Source: Butyrivibrio sp. LC3010
GTDB taxonomy: Bacteria; Bacillota; Clostridia; Lachnospirales; Lachnospiraceae
DNA length: 64,000 nt
Reading direction: 5' to 3'
Assembly: GCF_000424385.1 (NCBI RefSeq)
Contig: NZ_AUJU01000025.1
Coordinates: 29,451 to 93,450 of the forward strand
The notes below the pieces were generated by a model that was not told the DNA's origin, did no database searches, and worked only from the letters and a program-made list of their open reading frames with translations. Position numbers and translations under genes: made by a program. This document shows, piece after piece, positions 30,281 through 38,791 of the stretch (position 1 is the stretch's first letter; every line of letters starts with the position of its first letter).

Positions 30281-31177
30281 TTATAGTTTTGCACATTCGT
30301 AAGAAGAAATATCATGTCTTAATAACTCCATGATTTTTAGTTCATCCATCGCATCCATTACGGCATTGTGAGTTTCACGATAGCAGTAGTCACTGCTTAG
30401 CATCTGCAGGATGCTTTCAACTGAATATCCGCGTTTTAATCTGCCGCTTTTACATACTTCTGCATCAGCAGGGATAGCATGATTGAACTGACGGTAGGCA
30501 GCAAGTCTCATTATATCAAACCATTTAAAGTCATGAAGCTCTTTAAGATGTCCATGGTCGAATTTGGCATTATATGCAAAGATGTGCTTTGTATTGTTGG
30601 ATGTAAGGTAATCACAGATATCTCTCATGGCAGCCTCCCTTGAAGTGACTGTTTGAGGGATACTTTTTACTATCCTTAGGACATCGGAATACATGCCACC
30701 CTTCTTATACTCAGGATCGATGATGTAATATTTTGCACCAACACATTTGTAGGTATCCATATCTGCCAGAACGATTCCGACTGACATTACCTCATTGTTC
30801 CAATTTGTTTCAGTGTCGATGACTGCTATTTTATTATCAGGATTATGACGGGAAATTGTGCGTTTAAGAGAAATAACTGTCTCTGCATGTTCAGTATTAG
30901 AGACTGCCTTCTTTGTTTCTGGATGCACAGTCTTTTTCTGAGTATCATACTTGGTGTCAGGGTGTTCGGATTTCTTATAGGTATCATACTTGGGGTCAGA
31001 ATGTTCGGGATTCTTATAGGTATCATACTTGGTATCAGAATGTCCGGTTTTCTTCTGAACCTCATGTTTAGTATCAGAATGTCCGTTTTTTGTATGAATA
31101 TCTGTTTTAGTGTCCGGGATATTGGACTTGGTATTTTTTATCATATCTAAAAAATCAAGGGATTTGTTGTAACTCAT
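30281..31177 (-). CDS. DEDDh 3'-5' exonuclease with N-terminal 13-residue repeats
   Basis: A 298-residue protein. Residues near 20-90 are about five imperfect 13-residue repeats of the form GHSDTKYDTYKNP, rich in His, Lys, Asp and Thr and likely disordered. The C-terminal two-thirds is an exonuclease of the DnaQ type: VIDTETNWNN (Asp and Glu), FAYNAKFDHGHL (Asp), and ETHNAVMDAM (His and Asp). The nuclease class is clear, the biological role is not. Start ATG 31177 follows GGAGAAAAAT. Confidence 0.8.
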   Translation of the reverse strand: MSYNKSLDFLDMIKNTKSNIPDTKTDIHTKNGHSDTKHEVQKKTGHSDTKYDTYKNPEHSDPKYDTYKKSEHPDTKYDTQKKTVHPETKKAVSNTEHAETVISLKRTISRHNPDNKIAVIDTETNWNNEVMSVGIVLADMDTYKCVGAKYYIIDPEYKKGGMYSDVLRIVKSIPQTVTSREAAMRDICDYLTSNNTKHIFAYNAKFDHGHLKELHDFKWFDIMRLAAYRQFNHAIPADAEVCKSGRLKRGYSVESILQMLSSDYCYRETHNAVMDAMDELKIMELLRHDISSYECAKL

Positions 31178-31314
31178 ATTTTTCTCCAATTTAATTAGTA
31201 AACCAATTATAATAAATAGAAGTTGAAACATGCAACTTTGGAATAAGTGAATTAATGTGCTGATTTTTTCAGATCATCAACATGTCAGTTCGTAGTCAAT
31301 ATAAGGAGATAAAA

Positions 31315-31770
31315 ATGAGAGCAGTTGTAACAAGAGTTTTGTCAGCGTCAGTAACAATAGAGGGGAAGAAAGTAGCTGATATAGATAAAGGTTTTTTGGT
31401 ATTACTTGGGGTTCATGTCAGTGATACAGAGCAGGAGGCGAAGAAAATTGCTGACAGGATATGTGGACTGAGAGTATTTGAGGATGAAAATGGAAAGATG
31501 AATATCAATCCCAAGGATGCAGGGGCGAAGCTTCTTATTGTCAGTCAGTTTACCCTTTATGCAGATTGCAAATCCAGACGCCCGGGATTTACTGATGCAG
31601 CAAGGCCTGAAGTTTCCAATCCGTTGTATGAGCTGGTGGTAGCTGAGTGCAGGCAGCAGGGATTTGAAGTTCAGACAGGAGAATTTGGGGCTGATATGAA
31701 AGTTGAGTCAGTCAATGATGGACCGGTCACGATCATTCTTGATACGGATGAACTTTCTTCAAAAAAATAA
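31315..31770 (+). CDS. dtd: D-aminoacyl-tRNA deacylase
   Basis: A 151-residue proofreading enzyme that removes D-amino acids (and Gly) from tRNA. Both signature blocks are present: SQFTLYADCKSRRPGF near residue 78 and NDGPVT near 138. Start ATG 31315 lies behind AAGGAGATAAAA; an upstream in-frame ATG at 31282 has no ribosome site. Confidence 0.95.
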   Translation: MRAVVTRVLSASVTIEGKKVADIDKGFLVLLGVHVSDTEQEAKKIADRICGLRVFEDENGKMNINPKDAGAKLLIVSQFTLYADCKSRRPGFTDAARPEVSNPLYELVVAECRQQGFEVQTGEFGADMKVESVNDGPVTIILDTDELSSKK

Positions 31771-31809
31771 GAATATAAATCAAATCTATTTAATGGAAAA
31801 CTCAAAAAT

Positions 31810-31860
31810 ACCCACTAAGCTTCAGGAAAAATTGTATTTCCTGGCTTAGTGGGTGTTTTA
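31810..31860 (+). terminator. Terminator after dtd
   Basis: ACCCACTAAGC (31810) pairs with GCTTAGTGGGT (31844), with an inner CAGGAAA/TTTCCTG stem, then GTTTTATT. A second hairpin, CGACATCAGG/CCTGATGTCG, follows at about 31867-31893 and may serve the convergent pyrG. Confidence 0.8.
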
Positions 31861-31946
31861 TTGTTAACGACATCAGGAATTGCCTGATGTCGTTTGCAGC
31901 ACCGAATTTTGGTCATTTAAAGTGGCGTATTTCCATATTGGTGGAG

Positions 31947-33548
31947 TTATTTGTAGTCTCTTGCTGCTTTTATGAAGCCTGCAAAGAGAGGATGCGGATT
32001 ATTGGGACGTGACTTAAATTCAGGATGAGCCTGTGTTGCAATGAAAAAGGAATTAACAGGATATTCGATCATTTCAACAATTCTGTTATCCGGAGATAAT
32101 CCGCACAAGCGCAGACCGTTTTCTTTTAACGCATCACGGAAATCGTTGTTCACTTCATAGCGGTGACGATGACGCTCTGTGATGTTTTCTGATCCATACA
32201 GTGAGAAGGCAAGTGTGTCTTTCTCAAGGGTGCAGGGATATGAGCCAAGCCTAAGAGTACCGCCTAAGTCCTCGCCTGTTGTATGATCCGGTAAAAGCGC
32301 GATAAGCGGATGTGTAGTACCGGGATTAAACTCAATTGAATGAGCATCTTCATAGCCTATAACATTTCTTGCAAATTCGATTATTGCAAGCTGCATACCA
32401 AGGCAGATTCCAAGGAATGGAATATTATTTTCCCGTGCATATTGTATGGAGGTGATCATGCCTTCAATTCCGCGATCGCCAAAACCGCCGGGAACAATCA
32501 CTCCCTGCACGTCTGACAGTATTTCTGAAACATTATCTTTTGTTACGGTTTCGGAATCAATCCATTTGATCTTAACTTCTCTTTTTGCTGCGATACCGCC
32601 ATGTTTAAGCGCTTCAACTACGCTCAGATAAGCATCGTGGAGCTGAGTGTATTTTCCTACCAGTGCTATGGTCACAGATTCTTTTAGAGAATATAAAGTG
32701 TCAACCATGCTTTGCCAGTCGTCGAGCTTTGGTGAAGGGCACTCAAGGCTAAGGCATTCAAGAGTAACCTCAGCAAGCTGTTCTTTTTCCATTGCAAGCG
32801 GTGCTTCATACAGGTATTTAAGATCAAGATTGTTTAACACATTTTTGCTCGGAACATTGCAGAAAAGAGAAATCTTTTCCTTGGTCTCCTTATCAAGTTC
32901 GACCTCGCTTCTGCAGACGATAACATCCGGAGATAAGCCCATGCCCTGCAAGGTCTTTACTGCTGACTGAGTTGGCTTTGTCTTGATTTCCTGTGAACAG
33001 CGAAGATAGGGGATAAGAGAAACCAGAATGATCATTGCATTCTCATGTCCTACATCATGCTGAAACTGTCTGATTGCCTCAAGGAAGGGCTGAGATTCAA
33101 TATCACCCACTGTTCCTCCGACTTCAATGATTGCGATGTGAGTGCTGTCATCCTCATAATTCCTGTAGAAACGATCCTTTATCTCATTGGTAATGTGGGG
33201 TATAACCTGGACAGTATGTCCGCCATAATCACCGCGGCGCTCTTTGTGTAATACTGACCAGTATATTTTGCCGGTCGTAACATTCGAGTTTTTATCAAGA
33301 CTTTCATCTATGAATCGCTCGTAATGTCCAAGATCCAGATCGGTTTCCGTGCCGTCTTCAGTTACAAAAACCTCACCATGCTGAATGGGATTCATTGTTC
33401 CCGGATCCATGTTTATATATGGGTCAAATTTCTGCATGGTCACTTTGTAGCCACGAGCCTTCAAAAGTCTTCCAAGCGACGCTGCCGTAATTCCCTTTCC
33501 TAATCCTGAAACTACACCGCCCATAACGAAAACATATTTTACCGACAT
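31947..33548 (-). CDS. pyrG: CTP synthase
   Basis: A 533-residue enzyme converting UTP to CTP with ATP and glutamine. The N-terminal synthetase domain begins [18 protein letters not shown]. The C-terminal class I glutaminase has nucleophile [10 protein letters not shown] and [13 protein letters not shown] with the catalytic His and Glu. The leader contains a perfect terminator between promoter and start, so expression is probably attenuated, as for other Gram-positive pyrG genes. Confidence 0.97.
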   Translation of the reverse strand: MSVKYVFVMGGVVSGLGKGITAASLGRLLKARGYKVTMQKFDPYINMDPGTMNPIQHGEVFVTEDGTETDLDLGHYERFIDESLDKNSNVTTGKIYWSVLHKERRGDYGGHTVQVIPHITNEIKDRFYRNYEDDSTHIAIIEVGGTVGDIESQPFLEAIRQFQHDVGHENAMIILVSLIPYLRCSQEIKTKPTQSAVKTLQGMGLSPDVIVCRSEVELDKETKEKISLFCNVPSKNVLNNLDLKYLYEAPLAMEKEQLAEVTLECLSLECPSPKLDDWQSMVDTLYSLKESVTIALVGKYTQLHDAYLSVVEALKHGGIAAKREVKIKWIDSETVTKDNVSEILSDVQGVIVPGGFGDRGIEGMITSIQYARENNIPFLGICLGMQLAIIEFARNVIGYEDAHSIEFNPGTTHPLIALLPDHTTGEDLGGTLRLGSYPCTLEKDTLAFSLYGSENITERHRHRYEVNNDFRDALKENGLRLCGLSPDNRIVEMIEYPVNSFFIATQAHPEFKSRPNNPHPLFAGFIKAARDYK

Positions 33549-33563
33549 AAAGCCTCCTATTCA

Positions 33564-33662
33564 TAAAAATAAAACAGGCGCCAAAACAGTGAGAGTTACC
33601 CTACTGTTTTGGCGCCATTGCCATTACCTATCTATGTTAAATACTTTTATTTAGCATGTCAA
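33564..33662 (-). promoter_or_regulatory. pyrG promoter and leader terminator
   Basis: On the minus strand: TTGACA (33662-33657), 17 bases, TAACAT (33639-33634). Then comes a 14-bp perfect hairpin with arms 33603-33616 and 33577-33590 (GGCGCCAAAACAGT/ACTGTTTTGGCGCC), followed by TGTTTTATTTTT, ending just before the ribosome site. This is a leader terminator. The GGG run used for reiterative-transcription control in Bacillus is not evident at the predicted start site. Confidence 0.7.
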
Positions 33663-33692
33663 TATGTTTTATATGATTAAGCGAAAAGTAGC

Positions 33693-33769
33693 TTGACACA
33701 TAATTACAGGCAGTTGTAAATTAAATCATAAGGCAAAGGCGTCTTGGATTATTCCATGACGCCTTTTTT
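33693..33769 (+). promoter_or_regulatory. dapL promoter with terminator in a short leader
   Basis: TTGACA at 33693-33698, then TAAATT (33717) or GTAAAT (33716) at 17-18 bases. About a dozen bases after the predicted start is the hairpin AAAGGCGTC/GACGCCTTT with T6 (33735-33769), a terminator 40 bases before dapL. No known riboswitch sequence was recognised. Confidence 0.5.
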
Positions 33770-33811
33770 CTTTAATTAAGAAGCAAAACCATGGAAGGAG
33801 TATAACGAAAA

Positions 33812-35026
33812 ATGGCACGAATAAATTACAATTATCTAAAGCTTCCCGGAAGTTATCTGTTTTCCACAATAGGGAAAAAGGTAAGAGAGTTCTCAGAGAA
33901 GAATCCAGATAAAGAGATTATAAGACTTGGAATCGGCGATGTAACACAGCCTCTTGCACCGGCAATAGTTGATGCGCTTCATAATGCAGTGGATGAGATG
34001 GGCAATTCTGACACCTTCAAAGGATACGCTCCGGATCTTGGATATGATTTTTTAAGAAATATCATCTCAGAGAAGGATTTTAAGGATAGAGGGTGTGATA
34101 TAGATCCTGATGAAATTTTCGTGTCAGACGGTGCCAAGAGCGACTGCGGAAATATCCAGGAAATATTTGGCCTTGATAACAAAATTGCCGTATGTGACCC
34201 TGTTTATCCGGTTTATGTTGATTCCAATGTAATGGCAGGAAGAACAGGTGAATATATGCCTGAAATAGAGCGCTTCAAGGATGTTATTTATATGAAGTGT
34301 ACTAAGGAAAATGATTTTACGCCTGACATACCTGATGAGATTCCTGATCTTATTTATTTGTGTTTTCCCAATAACCCCACAGGTGCAGTAATGAAAAAGG
34401 ATAAGCTTCAGGAGTGGGTAGACTTTGCTAACAGAAATGATTCGATCATTCTTTATGACGCAGCATATGAGGCATTTATTTCTGAGGATGATGTGCCTCA
34501 CAGTATTTATGAATGTGAAGGTGCTAAGGACTGCGCAATAGAATTCAGATCTTTTTCCAAAACTGCCGGATTTACAGGATTGAGACTTGGGTATACAGTA
34601 ATACCGAAAGAACTATCTACGGGCGGCGAGAAATTGTGGCCTCTTTGGGCAAGAAGACATGGAACCAAGTATAACGGCGCTCCTTACATTGTTCAAAGAG
34701 CAGGTGAAGCTGCCTATTCTGATGAAGGAAGGAAACAGATCAGAGCGCAGATACAATATTATAAGGAAAATGCATCAATAATCTCGGAAGGATTAAAGCG
34801 CGCCGGATATGAGATATATGGCGGAGTGAATGCGCCTTATATCTGGATGAAGACGCCTGATGATATGACAAGCTGGGAGTTCTTTGATTACCTGCTTGAA
34901 AAAGTAAATGTGGTTGGAACTCCGGGATCAGGATTTGGTCCGTCAGGTGAGCATTACTTCAGACTTACTGCATTTGGCAGCAGAGAAAACACCTTAAGAG
35001 CGATTGAGCGTTTTGGTAATCTGTGA
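33812..35026 (+). CDS. dapL: LL-diaminopimelate aminotransferase
   Basis: A 404-residue PLP enzyme that converts tetrahydrodipicolinate directly to LL-diaminopimelate for lysine and peptidoglycan. The opening KLPGSYLFSTIGKKV, RLGIGDVTQPL and the PLP-lysine block FRSFSKTAGFTGLRLG are distinctive of DapL. Start has GGAAGGAGTATAACGAAA. A ylmH-like gene follows in the same direction. Confidence 0.95.
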   Translation: MARINYNYLKLPGSYLFSTIGKKVREFSEKNPDKEIIRLGIGDVTQPLAPAIVDALHNAVDEMGNSDTFKGYAPDLGYDFLRNIISEKDFKDRGCDIDPDEIFVSDGAKSDCGNIQEIFGLDNKIAVCDPVYPVYVDSNVMAGRTGEYMPEIERFKDVIYMKCTKENDFTPDIPDEIPDLIYLCFPNNPTGAVMKKDKLQEWVDFANRNDSIILYDAAYEAFISEDDVPHSIYECEGAKDCAIEFRSFSKTAGFTGLRLGYTVIPKELSTGGEKLWPLWARRHGTKYNGAPYIVQRAGEAAYSDEGRKQIRAQIQYYKENASIISEGLKRAGYEIYGGVNAPYIWMKTPDDMTSWEFFDYLLEKVNVVGTPGSGFGPSGEHYFRLTAFGSRENTLRAIERFGNL

Positions 35027-35044
35027 TTCTGTTTAAGGTAATTT

Positions 35045-35845
35045 ATGGAAATTGATAAGGTTTTATTTGGCAGGATAAAGGATCTTGCCAGAAGAGCTTT
35101 TGAGAATAATTATGTCACACATACGGATTTTTTATCACTATCTGAGATATATGATGTAAAGAGCGCATGTGCTGCAAATGGACTTGTGACAGGAGAAAAT
35201 CAGATAGACGGAGTGGATTATTGCATATATGGAGGCACATCAGAGCCTGAGAGGGCTGTGATGTGTTTTCTTCCATCATATCTGGATGAGGAGAGCTTTT
35301 TACAGGCAGAAGCGGAACAGTCAGATGTCATCAGCTGCATACTGATAGAACCCGTAAACAAAAGATTTGCAGATGAACTTACACACCGTGATTTTCTTGG
35401 TGCTCTTATGAATCTTGGGATAGAGAGAAACAGGATAGGAGATATCAGGACTGATCAGACTAAAGCATTCGTCTTTGTAATGAATGATGTCGCTGATCTT
35501 ATATGCAATGAGCTTTTCAGGGTTAAGCATACTACGGTGAGATGTAAAAAGGTTAAAGCTACAGAGTGTGATATAGTTCCTGAGTACCAGGAAATAGAAG
35601 GAACTGTTTCATCTGAGAGATTGGATGCTATTCTGGCGCTTGTTTATAAGCTTAGCAGAAGTAAAGCGCATGACCTTGTTGAAGCCGAGTCTGTATTTGT
35701 TGACGGAAAGACTGCATATAGCGCCGGCTATGACCTCAAACCAGGAGCAAGAGTTTCTGTCAGAGGATATGGAAAATTCGTCTATGACGGAGTGCAGAAG
35801 GAGACCAGAAAAGGAAGACTTTCGATAAAAATAAAAAAATATTAA
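35045..35845 (+). CDS. YlmH-family S4-domain RNA-binding protein
   Basis: A 266-residue protein with the YlmH layout: an N-terminal region with FLPSYLDEE, a middle domain with HRDFLGALMNLGIERNRIGD, and a C-terminal S4 RNA-binding domain (SERLDAILALVYKLSRSKA onward, about residues 185-250). YlmH proteins bind ribosomes and help rescue stalled peptidyl-tRNA. In many Firmicutes the gene is in the division cluster; here it follows dapL by 18 bases. Confidence 0.88.
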   Translation: MEIDKVLFGRIKDLARRAFENNYVTHTDFLSLSEIYDVKSACAANGLVTGENQIDGVDYCIYGGTSEPERAVMCFLPSYLDEESFLQAEAEQSDVISCILIEPVNKRFADELTHRDFLGALMNLGIERNRIGDIRTDQTKAFVFVMNDVADLICNELFRVKHTTVRCKKVKATECDIVPEYQEIEGTVSSERLDAILALVYKLSRSKAHDLVEAESVFVDGKTAYSAGYDLKPGARVSVRGYGKFVYDGVQKETRKGRLSIKIKKY

Positions 35846-35879
35846 GTATATACTTGTTCAGATATTTGCCAAGATGGTT

Positions 35880-35922
35880 TATAATATCAGTAATTTGGCA
35901 TATGCCAATTATATTGGCATAA
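35880..35922 (+). promoter_or_regulatory. -10 box and palindromic operator candidate
   Basis: TATAAT at 35880-35885 is followed by the perfect palindrome TTGGCATATGCCAA at 35895-35908, which would cover the transcription start. Further half-sites are TGCCAA upstream (about 35867) and TTGGCA downstream (about 35914). No good -35 box was found. It looks like a repressor site for the adjacent reductase (inference). Confidence 0.5.
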
Positions 35923-35964
35923 ATATGAATGTTCTAAATGCTATATTTCAGGAGGTTTTTTCTT

Positions 35965-37086
35965 ATGGCAGATTGGTTTGGCAAGGATGTATTTAAATTA
36001 GGATTTGGTTTGATGCGTCTTCCCAAAAATGCTGATGGAAGCATGGATATTCCGCATATTTCAAAGATGGTGGATGAGTTTATAGAGGCTGGTGGAACAT
36101 ATTTTGATACCGCATATGTATATGATGATGGTAAGAGTGAAGAGGCCTTTAAGTTGGCTGTGGCAGACAGATATCCCAGAGAAAGCTACACAGTTTGTAC
36201 AAAGCTTAATGCACGTGTTGCAAAGGATGAAGAAAGCGCTAAACAGCAGCTATTCACAAGCTTAGAGCGTACCGGAGCAGGATATTTTGATTATTATCTT
36301 CTTCATGCGCTTGCAAGAAACAATATCAGTTATTATGATGATTATCATCTTTGGGATTATGTTCTTGAACAGAAGGAGAAAGGACTCATTAAGAATTGGG
36401 GGTTCTCTTTCCATGATGATCCTGAGTTTTTGGATGAACTGCTCACAAAGCACCCGGAGGTGGATTTTATACAGCTTCAGATAAATTATGCTGATATGGA
36501 GAATCCATCAGTTCAGTCTCGTGCATGCTACGAGGTTGCAAGAAAGCACGGTAAATCCATCACTGTTATGGAGCCTGTAAAGGGTGGAGCCTTGGCGAAT
36601 CCTATCCCTCAGGTTACTGAGTTATTCAAGAAAGTTAATCCAGATCTTTCACCTGCCAGCTGGGCAATACGTTATGTAGCAGGTATGGAAGGAATAATCA
36701 CAGTTCTGTCCGGAATGAGCAACATTGAACAGATGAGAGATAATCTCAGCTATATGAGGAATTTCAAGCCTCTTGATGAGACAGAGCAGGATACAGTTAA
36801 AAAGGTTGTAGAGGCTATGAATGCAGTGGACAACATTAAATGTACTTCATGTCATTATTGCGTTGAAGGCTGTCCTATGCAGATTCCGATTCCTGATATT
36901 TTCAATGCAAGGAATCAGCAGCTTATTTACAATAACACAGAAGGTGCCAAGTGGAATTATGCAAACGCCACCAGAGATAAAGGACTTGCTTCTGCATGTG
37001 TTCAGTGTGGACAGTGTGAAGGCGCATGTCCTCAGCACTTGCCTATTATTTCACTTTTGCAGGATTGTGCCGCTAATCTGGAATAA
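35965..37086 (+). CDS. Aldo/keto reductase with C-terminal 4Fe-4S ferredoxin domain (second copy)
   Basis: A 373-residue paralogue of the protein at 27365. The barrel opens [15 protein letters not shown] and has FDTAYVYDDGKSE. The C-terminal cysteine clusters are CTSCHYCVEGCPM and CVQCGQCEGACPQ. Start ATG 35965 follows CAGGAGG; an upstream in-frame ATG at 35938 lacks a site. The promoter carries a palindromic operator candidate. The substrate is unknown. Confidence 0.88.
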   Translation: MADWFGKDVFKLGFGLMRLPKNADGSMDIPHISKMVDEFIEAGGTYFDTAYVYDDGKSEEAFKLAVADRYPRESYTVCTKLNARVAKDEESAKQQLFTSLERTGAGYFDYYLLHALARNNISYYDDYHLWDYVLEQKEKGLIKNWGFSFHDDPEFLDELLTKHPEVDFIQLQINYADMENPSVQSRACYEVARKHGKSITVMEPVKGGALANPIPQVTELFKKVNPDLSPASWAIRYVAGMEGIITVLSGMSNIEQMRDNLSYMRNFKPLDETEQDTVKKVVEAMNAVDNIKCTSCHYCVEGCPMQIPIPDIFNARNQQLIYNNTEGAKWNYANATRDKGLASACVQCGQCEGACPQHLPIISLLQDCAANLE

Positions 37087-37136
37087 TTCAGAAAAGGCCT
37101 GACTGTATACAGGCAAATAAGAGATTAGTCAGTTAT

Positions 37137-37177
37137 GGAATCCCGGATTTCTAAGGAAAGCGGGATTCCTTTCTTTT
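37137..37177 (+). terminator. Terminator of second aldo/keto reductase
   Basis: GGAATCCCG/CGGGATTCC (37137-37145/37161-37169) with an inner TTTC/GAAA, followed by TTTCTTTT. Confidence 0.82.
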
Positions 37178-37258
37178 GAGCAGAGCACTTGACGAGGTAT
37201 TATCGAGTTTAGTGGAGCTTGCTTAAGCAGAACACTTGGAGAGATTATCTCCTTTGAA
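37178..37258. repeat. GA/GA hairpin repeat, fused copy
   Basis: GAGCAGAG then a hairpin at 37186-37214 (CACT/AGTG, T-T, GAC/GTT, GA/GA, GG/TC around TATTA). It is followed directly by GAGCTTGCTTA, which elsewhere follows the second hairpin, so the unit looks like a deletion between hairpins 1 and 2. A decayed GGAGA/TCTCC hairpin follows. Confidence 0.6.
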
Positions 37259-37294
37259 AATTTGTAATAATTGCTTAATATATGATTATAGACA

Positions 37295-37303
37295 TGATAT
37301 AAT
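37295..37303 (+). promoter_or_regulatory. Extended -10 promoter candidate
   Basis: TG at 37295, one base, then TATAAT at 37298-37303, about 110 bases before the regulator gene. There is no good -35 box, as expected for an extended -10. Confidence 0.5.
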
Positions 37304-37411
37304 AAATTTCGGCTAAAGATATGATTCTCTAGCCAGAATACTACTTCAGAAGGGGTATAAGTATCACGGGTCATGGGGAGACCATAACGGACTTTATGAT
37401 ACGAGAGGGAT

Positions 37412-38644
37412 ATGAAAAAGACCAAACTTGACATCAAAACATTAGGTGGCTTCGAAATAATCTGTAATGATAAGGAAATCACATTGGGAAGAAACCGGGC
37501 TTCTAAGTATATTCAGCTTGTCGCCAGAGTTTTTACTGCAGGAAGCGAAGGTGTCAGTAAAGAGGATCTTCAGGATGATATTTATTCTGAGGATCTCAAT
37601 GTAAAAAGTAATCTGAATAACAGTATGAACAACCTCATCTATCAGTTCAGGAAGGTTGCTGAGAAAGCCGGCATTCCTGGAGGGAATGTAGTGGCATTTT
37701 CTGATGGTGTCTATAAGGCAGCGCCTGAAGTCGATGCAGTGACGGATACTGTTGAATTTGTCAGATACATAAATGCTGCCAGGAATGCTTCAGACTATGA
37801 GGAAAAAGCTGAGAATTATCAAAAAGCTTTTGACTTATATAAAGGTGACTTTTTACCTGAATTAAATGATTTGTACTGGATATCTAAAAAGAGCGAGGAC
37901 TTAAGAACGCTTTACGAAGAGTGTGTTGATTTCCTTGCTGATTTCTATAAATCCAAGAAGAATTATGTGAAGATGGCGAGAGTTTTTCATAATGCATCAG
38001 TTATTGATCCTGACTGCGAGTGGCAGGTTGGAGAGATTAATGCATATAGGCATATGAAGGATTACAAGAAAGCATATATTCTTTATGAAGAGATGATAAG
38101 GTACTATGCAGAGGAACTTGGAATCACACCCACCGAGAATATGCAGAGATGCTATCAGAAGCTACAGGATGCAGCTTTCTCCGGAACTGATGGTGAAGAA
38201 GGCGATGTGGCAGCAGAGAATTCACTTAAAAATGGACTTCTCGGAGAGGATGAGGGTGGACCTTATGAGTGCCTTTTCCCTGAAATGAGCGCTTCATACC
38301 ATATACTAAGCAGAAATATGGAGAGGCATGGATTAACTGTATTTCTGCTTCTTCTTACAATAGCTGACTATGAAGGAAAAGAGATCAGACAGGAAGAGAA
38401 GGCCGAGAGACGAATGGAGACTTTGAAGGATGCCATAAATGAGACTCTCAGGCATGGGGATGCTTTTTGTAAGTATTCCAGAACCCAGTATCTCGTATTG
38501 CTTACCGGAACCGGAGTAGAGGAGTGCATGCTTGTACACAGAAGATTGCAGGACAGACTTAAAGTGCTTGCAGGCCCCAGAGCTTCACTTAATTATCGTA
38601 TAATATCATATGCAGATATGACTGCAGAATCTGCAGGGGAATAA
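37412..38644 (+). CDS. BTAD/SARP-type transcriptional regulator
   Basis: A 410-residue protein. Residues 1-95 form an OmpR-like winged helix (LDIKTLGGFEIICNDKEI at the start). Residues about 105-260 are a bacterial transcriptional activator domain of TPR-like helices (YKGDFLPELNDLYWI; GITPTENMQRCYQKL). The C-terminal 120 residues, with HGDAFCKYSRTQYLVLLTG, resemble a degenerate GGDEF fold without the GGDEF signature, so diguanylate cyclase activity is unlikely. Target genes are unknown; the alarmone synthetase gene lies 140 bases downstream. Confidence 0.8.
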   Translation: MKKTKLDIKTLGGFEIICNDKEITLGRNRASKYIQLVARVFTAGSEGVSKEDLQDDIYSEDLNVKSNLNNSMNNLIYQFRKVAEKAGIPGGNVVAFSDGVYKAAPEVDAVTDTVEFVRYINAARNASDYEEKAENYQKAFDLYKGDFLPELNDLYWISKKSEDLRTLYEECVDFLADFYKSKKNYVKMARVFHNASVIDPDCEWQVGEINAYRHMKDYKKAYILYEEMIRYYAEELGITPTENMQRCYQKLQDAAFSGTDGEEGDVAAENSLKNGLLGEDEGGPYECLFPEMSASYHILSRNMERHGLTVFLLLLTIADYEGKEIRQEEKAERRMETLKDAINETLRHGDAFCKYSRTQYLVLLTGTGVEECMLVHRRLQDRLKVLAGPRASLNYRIISYADMTAESAGE

Positions 38645-38742
38645 AAAAGGAAAGTTTTTTTCGAAATAATTATAATATAATGTAGCTTTACTATTAACAT
38701 TATAAAAGCTTTAGACTTAATTCATAAATAATTGAATGTAAG

Positions 38743-38751
38743 TGATATAAT
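38743..38751 (+). promoter_or_regulatory. Extended -10 promoter candidate for alarmone synthetase
   Basis: TG, one base, TATAAT (38746-38751), about 40 bases upstream of the start codon. The -35 region is poor. Confidence 0.5.
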
Positions 38752-38791
38752 TATTATTGAGGGGGCATAATAGTAATTCGGAGGAATGCCC

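Noticed and set aside
30826..31150. Alternative frames over the exonuclease repeats on both strands
   Set aside because: They arise because the 39-base repeat keeps several frames open; only the frame joined to the nuclease domain is real.
33693..33769. Lysine riboswitch before dapL
   Set aside because: The leader is only about 90 bases and the conserved lysine aptamer sequences are absent.
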